Part shown: positions 60,232 through 64,000 of the stretch, piece by piece
Position numbering within the stretch: position 1 is the first letter of the stretch
Layout of the letters: each line of letters opens with the position of its first letter
From: a virus
DNA length: 64,000 nt
IMG/VR virus record: IMGVR_UViG_3300025870_000004
Location: 1 to 64,000 of that record
Direction: 5' to 3' (one strand)
Notes under the pieces: generated by a model
What the model was told of the DNA's origin: nothing
Database searches by the model: none
Seen by the model: the letters and a program-made list of their open reading frames with translations, nothing else
Translations under genes and position numbers: made by a program

Positions 60232-61177
60232 TGAGGTCGAACTCCGTCCCATACATGTGGTGAAGGTCACGATTGTGATTCGAGTAAACTAGAACTTCAG
60301 GGTCATCAAGTAGAAAGTCGCACCCACGGCAGTAATCAGGATAATTTCCAGTAGTATGGTCATCACGGAGTTGACTATACTCATCACCGAACCAGATTTC
60401 TTCAATTGTGTTTTCAGATGTGTGACCGAGAACCGCTTCCTCGTCTCTGCCCAAGACTTGACAACAAGGAGCGACAGCACCTCTTTTACCATCAAGGCCA
60501 CCAACACGAATAACAACGTCTGGACTAAAAGGTCGCCCACAGGTCTTTACCTTACCTTCGCGTTTATAAGACGGGTCATACACACCACTCCAGTTGTGTA
60601 GTTTCCAAATCTCTGTTTTAACGCCTAGGTCTTCGACCAATGCTTTGTATTCGTCTAGTTCATTCTGTAGATTGTCATTGTCAGTTATCAGATGATATGT
60701 TGCAACTACACACTTTGAGTCGGTCTCATCCACATACGCCTTCATCTCGCGGATGTTTTGAATAATCTGTTCGTATGTGCCACCGACTTTATTATACATC
60801 CACTCGTTGTATTTATCAGAATTAGAACCTATAAAGGAGAATCGATAGAAGTCAAGACCCGCATCAACACAATCCTTCATGTATTGACCATGCATCTTGA
60901 ATCCGTTAGAGAAGATAACAGCCTGTGCGTTATACTTCTTGACAATTCTGATATAGTCAGGTAGGTTGTTGACTGCGGTTGCCTCACCACTACCATCAAG
61001 GTTTACGACCCGTAGACCATGTTGAGCGCAATCAGCAACATTCTTTTCAAACTCTTCAAGAGTCATCTTACCCTTGAATCGCATGTCACGTCCACCTGTT
61101 CGCATATCTTGAGGACACATACTACACGAGTAGTTACATCCACCATATACTTCTATTACTGCTCTATCAATCTTCAT
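60218..61177 (-). CDS. Radical SAM enzyme with SPASM-like C-terminal cluster
   Basis: 319 aa. YGGCNYSCSMCPQDM holds C14-x3-C18-x2-C21, the [4Fe-4S] site that binds S-adenosylmethionine; LDGSGEATAVNN and VIFSNGF follow as expected for the barrel. The C-terminus has more Cys: KTCGRPF, APCCQVLG, DYCRGCDF, suggesting a SPASM-type auxiliary cluster. Substrate unknown; SPASM enzymes act on peptides, sugars or cofactors. It would need low oxygen or protection of the cluster. Confidence 0.8.
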   Translation of the reverse strand: MKIDRAVIEVYGGCNYSCSMCPQDMRTGGRDMRFKGKMTLEEFEKNVADCAQHGLRVVNLDGSGEATAVNNLPDYIRIVKKYNAQAVIFSNGFKMHGQYMKDCVDAGLDFYRFSFIGSNSDKYNEWMYNKVGGTYEQIIQNIREMKAYVDETDSKCVVATYHLITDNDNLQNELDEYKALVEDLGVKTEIWKLHNWSGVYDPSYKREGKVKTCGRPFSPDVVIRVGGLDGKRGAVAPCCQVLGRDEEAVLGHTSENTIEEIWFGDEYSQLRDDHTTGNYPDYCRGCDFLLDDPEVLVYSNHNRDLHHMYGTEFDLNEFR

Positions 61178-62015
61178 TCCAAAATCGTTCTATTCGTTTC
61201 ATATGTCTGTGTGCTTTGTCTTTCATTCTATCTAGGTTAGGAACAAAATCCTTACCACCTGTTCCAAAGAAATCTTTCACTTCTTTTTGGGCGAATGGCT
61301 GTGCGGTTACAAAGTTAGAGTATTGATTATATCCATTTTCCAGTTGTATTGTATTAGGTGTATTATAACTAGTCACACCTTCCCAAGACGGAATATACAT
61401 TGGTTTAGCAAAGTTCCTTGCAATGTAATGCCACATACCATCATAACAAACAATAAAGTCACACTCCTGTATGTGTTTATATGCTTCTTTAATCGGTGTT
61501 CTGTAGGTTAACTCCTGTAGTATCCAACCCTTCCAAGAAAGTAGCTTAATTATATCATACCAATCATCACTTGTCAAGAACCTTTTCCAACTTCTTGGTT
61601 TTTCTTTGTTGTAGTGGGGTGTCCACATCACAATCTTTTTCGTTTTAGGAACAAATTCTTCCTTATTGAATATCCAGTTATTATCAGGTGAACCAGATGG
61701 TTCATATGCTTTAGAGTCAAAATAAAATCTGTCTTTGTCTTGTCTATTATTGAAAGCACCACTCTCAAATAAATCAGAGTTATAGACATGAGTAATCGTA
61801 ACATCATCCTGTCGATGATATTTTGTATGCATCCATTTCATACGTTGAATTATTGTCTCAGGGTCTTGGGGATGATGAAGGTAATCCTCGTCATGCTCCC
61901 AGTGCATTTCGAGGTTTACTTTCTTACCTGTATCGTATGCATGTTTATGTGATGAATTCAGAGCCCACATAAAGTCGCCCACGCCTGGCGTGCCGCGCCA
62001 CCTAATTTTTTCCAT
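61167..62015 (-). CDS. GT-B-like glycosyltransferase (GT9-like)
   Basis: 282 aa. N-terminal IRWRGTPGVGDFMWALNSS resembles the G-G-D start of heptosyltransferase-type (GT9) proteins; HACDTG-like and KKVNLEMHWEHDED follow. C-terminal ECDFIVCYDGMWHYIARNFA and KPMYIPSWEG give a donor-site-like motif (His plus Asp). The fit is partial, so confidence is moderate. Overlaps both neighbours by 1-11 bases. Confidence 0.5.
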   Translation of the reverse strand: MEKIRWRGTPGVGDFMWALNSSHKHAYDTGKKVNLEMHWEHDEDYLHHPQDPETIIQRMKWMHTKYHRQDDVTITHVYNSDLFESGAFNNRQDKDRFYFDSKAYEPSGSPDNNWIFNKEEFVPKTKKIVMWTPHYNKEKPRSWKRFLTSDDWYDIIKLLSWKGWILQELTYRTPIKEAYKHIQECDFIVCYDGMWHYIARNFAKPMYIPSWEGVTSYNTPNTIQLENGYNQYSNFVTAQPFAQKEVKDFFGTGGKDFVPNLDRMKDKAHRHMKRIERFWNED

Positions 62016-62344
62016 TATTTCTTAGTAAGTGCCGATGCGCCAAAGAATGCAGCTACGATTGCTGCAACTGATACAAAATAGACAGATGCAATATCTGCTA
62101 CGAGTTCAGCCGCCTTATCCAGACCAACCAAGCTTGTGAAGAAGATGCCAGCGGGGTATAACAACATACCCAAGAGAGCAAACCATGCCATCTTGCGTTG
62201 TGCGTCTGCCTTCTCATCTTCATTCTCAAATCTACGCATCTCTTCGGCTCTCGCCAGTTCTTCGTCAGTCACTACACCATCTCCATCTAAATCATATTTG
62301 TCATAAATTGATTGTTCTTGTAATTGTTTTTGTTTTTTTGCCAT
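62015..62344 (-). CDS. Small membrane protein with EF-hand
   Basis: 109 aa from ATG at 62344, preceded by GGAG. Residues 18-29 (DLDGDGVVTDEE) are a canonical EF-hand loop with Ca ligands D18, D20, D22, T26 and E29. Two hydrophobic helices follow (MAWFALLGMLLYPAGIFFTS and SVYFVSVAAIVAAFFGASAL). An EF-hand on a two-helix membrane protein in a phage near a probable endolysin suggests a Ca-sensitive holin, but this is inference. Confidence 0.7.
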   Translation of the reverse strand: MAKKQKQLQEQSIYDKYDLDGDGVVTDEELARAEEMRRFENEDEKADAQRKMAWFALLGMLLYPAGIFFTSLVGLDKAAELVADIASVYFVSVAAIVAAFFGASALTKK

Positions 62345-62372
62345 GATAGTCTCTCCGTAATTACGAAGGTAT

Positions 62373-62963
62373 TTAGTCAACTAAGAACTCGTAGACATCT
62401 TTCCAGTTCTTCATCAGAGGAAAGTCTTTACAATCCATATTGTATGCATGTTCCATGACCAGAGGTTCAAGACCAACCTTTGCACCAGCAACTGCGTTCT
62501 CTACCTTATCTTCAATCCAGACATACTCAGTTCCTTCATAGGGCGCAAGAACTTCGTCTTTGTCTGCACCAGTATCAAGATAGATAAACTTCTCAAATGC
62601 AGTCTCACCGAACAACTTCTGAATGTTCAGCGTCCGTAACCGTTGTGCGTTCTGGTCTTTACTTAGACTTGTAATCAGGTGAAAGACATATCCACATTCT
62701 TCGTGGAGTTTCTTGACATACTGAATAGCATCCCGAAGAGGCGGAATGAAACCGACTGCAGCACTTTCGTTGAAGTCCCGAACTAACCGTTTTGCTTCTG
62801 CTTTGGGAATACCATACAGTTCGCTGATGTCATATGCGAACTTATCAGATACACGATATCCTTTCTCGTGCATCCAGACATCGAATGCATAGCCCCAGTT
62901 CAACAGAACACCGTCTGCGTCAGTGAGAATGACTTTGTGATATTGTGTATTGTATTCTAACAT
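62373..62963 (-). CDS. HAD-superfamily phosphatase (5'-nucleotidase-like)
   Basis: 196 aa. VILTDADGVLLNWGYAF carries the two Asp of HAD motif I (DADGV), LITSLSKDQNAQRL motif II and VWIEDKVENAVAGAKVG motif III/IV. Size and cap fit NT5C-like phosphatases that act on nucleotides or sugar phosphates. It follows its own sigma70-like promoter. Confidence 0.75.
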   Translation of the reverse strand: MLEYNTQYHKVILTDADGVLLNWGYAFDVWMHEKGYRVSDKFAYDISELYGIPKAEAKRLVRDFNESAAVGFIPPLRDAIQYVKKLHEECGYVFHLITSLSKDQNAQRLRTLNIQKLFGETAFEKFIYLDTGADKDEVLAPYEGTEYVWIEDKVENAVAGAKVGLEPLVMEHAYNMDCKDFPLMKNWKDVYEFLVD

Positions 62964-62990
62964 ATAAACTCTCTTTCTTGATTATGTCTT

Positions 62991-63019
62991 ATTATTACAT
63001 AAAGAAAGAGAAATGTCAA
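62991..63019 (-). promoter_or_regulatory. Sigma70-like early promoter overlapping a stop codon
   Basis: TTGACA (63014-63019) - 16/17 bases - TAATAA/AATAAT on the minus strand. The TGA of the -35 box is the stop of the upstream glycosyltransferase gene (LKKT stop). Confidence 0.7.
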
Positions 63020-63849
63020 GTCTTTTTTAGGTATTTGAACTTATTATTTTCGTAGTCTTTAAGCATAACTACCTTATTACCACCACCCGTGTAGTGTAGG
63101 AAGTTCATATCGTATCCCCTGTCGTCTGGCCAGTGTGTAGGAGTATCATTCCACGTCTGGTCAATACTTTGAATATTGAATCCGTGTTTGATTAGTTGTC
63201 CTGATAACCAAGGTTGGTCGTTGTTTAACCAGAATGGGTCACCGTGTTTATCCCCGTCTTCCATATAGTCTTGCCAAGGGTCAAAGAGTTCTCTTGCTCT
63301 TAGTCTCGCTTCCTTAGTCCATACCAATACACCTGTGTTAAAGGTCATGACGCAAGAGGGTCTATATGGGGGTTTTGTAGGGACAATAGGGATACCATTG
63401 CGTTCATACTTGGCAATCAGTTCGTTCTTAATTTTGTCATTGTAATCCCAAGTGTTATATCCACCACTCTTTTCTGTGCGGATTTCAGACTCAAATACAC
63501 CCGTCACATCATGACCATTGGTCTCGTCGAAAATGTTCTCTTCGGTATTACAAATGATGTCCGCATCAACGAATAGAACCTTGTCATAGTCGTCATACAT
63601 TGGGTCATAGACCACTCGCATACATTCGAAAAGTAATACTGTAGAACCTGTTATACCTGCTGTGTGAACCTGTTTGGTCGAGTAATGGTGTTGTGCGCCA
63701 ATCTTGTCTGCATAGATGCGAAACGACTCGGCGGAAAGGTCTGCGGTTTTTCGATACAACTCTGCGCGTGTGCCTTGAGGATATTGAGGAACTCTACCAC
63801 GTTTCTCGGTTTCCGCATTGGTAATCATATATTGAAAGATTAAATTCAT
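63016..63849 (-). CDS. Glycosyltransferase, GT8-like
   Basis: 277 aa. LFVDADIICNTEENIF holds the DxD motif, GVFESEIRTEKSG and CVMTFNTGVLVWTKEARL the substrate region (N-T-G-V is typical), HYTGGGNKVVML the C-terminal His-x-Gly element. The gene starts with a long N-terminal segment (IFQYMITNAETEKRGRVPQY). Start overlaps the peptidase stop (ATGA). Confidence 0.75.
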   Translation of the reverse strand: MNLIFQYMITNAETEKRGRVPQYPQGTRAELYRKTADLSAESFRIYADKIGAQHHYSTKQVHTAGITGSTVLLFECMRVVYDPMYDDYDKVLFVDADIICNTEENIFDETNGHDVTGVFESEIRTEKSGGYNTWDYNDKIKNELIAKYERNGIPIVPTKPPYRPSCVMTFNTGVLVWTKEARLRARELFDPWQDYMEDGDKHGDPFWLNNDQPWLSGQLIKHGFNIQSIDQTWNDTPTHWPDDRGYDMNFLHYTGGGNKVVMLKDYENNKFKYLKKT

Positions 63850-64000
63850 TCAATCAAACCAGTCTTGTATACCGTCTTACCATCTTCCTTCATGGCAGTC
63901 AATACAGACTTGCGATTATCTTCGGTCTTGTATGATACATGAACCCAACCAGAGTCAGGAATGCCAGGCGTATAGAACTCAAGGATGAGTTGGTCAAAGT
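63846..64000 (-). CDS. Peptidase M15-type endolysin (C-terminal part only; 5' end outside window)
   Basis: The last 50 codons of a gene that enters from beyond the window. They include FDQLILEFYTPG, GWVHVSYKTEDNRKSVL and TAMKEDGKTVYKTGLIE, the end of Peptidase_M15_3 / D-Ala-D-Ala carboxypeptidase-type endolysins; the His of WVHVS is the last zinc ligand. Likely cuts peptidoglycan cross-links at lysis. Catalytic core cannot be checked here. Confidence 0.65.
   Translation of the reverse strand, partial: FDQLILEFYTPGIPDSGWVHVSYKTEDNRKSVLTAMKEDGKTVYKTGLIE

Noticed and set aside
1-64000. Integrase, attachment sites, transposases or prophage ends
   Set aside because: None seen; gene content fits a lytic T4-like phage.
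1-64000. Photosynthesis or other typical cyanophage auxiliary genes as proof of host
   Set aside because: None are in the window, so a cyanobacterial host cannot be inferred.

Overview
The window looks like part of the genome of a large T4-like (contractile-tailed) marine bacteriophage with about 40% GC. This rests on recognisable T4 baseplate and replication genes (gp4, gp5, gp6, gp8, gp25, gp26, gp32, gp33, gp48, gp53, gp54), T4-type late promoters (TATAAATA), genes packed with ATGA/TAATG overlaps, and many small conserved ORFs of the kind seen in cyanophages and pelagiphages. No photosynthesis genes, integrase, transposase, CRISPR array or terminase are present, so the host cannot be named from this window.

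Layout. (1) 1-34980, minus strand: the late tail block. It runs from repeat-rich fibre-like proteins at the left edge (1-16.5 kb), interrupted by a glycosyltransferase and a double-stranded beta-helix (DSBH, oxygenase-like) gene, through baseplate wedge genes (giant 1713-aa protein, gp8, gp6, gp25) to the hub (spike needle, amidase, gp5-like OB protein, gp27-like, gp53, gp48). (2) 35029-39344, plus strand: gp4, a conserved unknown, gp54-like, gp26, a gp51-like frame reached by apparent -1 frameshift, and a tape-measure-like protein. (3) 39395-43729, minus: gp32, gp33 and a run of very small genes driven by sigma70-like promoters. (4) 43826-46443, plus: a late-promoter operon with two paralogous unknowns and a P-loop kinase carrying a possible capsid-targeting peptide. 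(5) 46440-64000, minus: small genes, a tRNA-Arg(TCT), then a long accessory island for glycan or small-molecule chemistry. It holds about nine glycosyltransferase-like genes, a sulfotransferase and two related P-loop proteins, two methyltransferases, a fused HAD-phosphatase/nucleotidyltransferase, a cupin, a class I glutamine amidotransferase, a ferritin-like diiron protein and a radical SAM enzyme. A partial M15 peptidase (probable endolysin) closes the window.

Working together. The hub genes suggest that the single T4 gp5 (OB fold, lysozyme, beta-helix) is divided here among three proteins. The lysozyme-like domain on the OB protein appears to have lost its catalytic Glu, and a separate AmpD/T7-lysozyme-type amidase sits between the OB and needle genes. 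The gp26/gp51/tape-measure order with a T8 slip site resembles the G / G-T / H logic of tail assembly chaperones in other phages. The island at 47.5-64 kb is almost one continuous set of overlapping genes and looks like a dedicated pathway that builds or decorates a glycan, on the host surface or on the virion.
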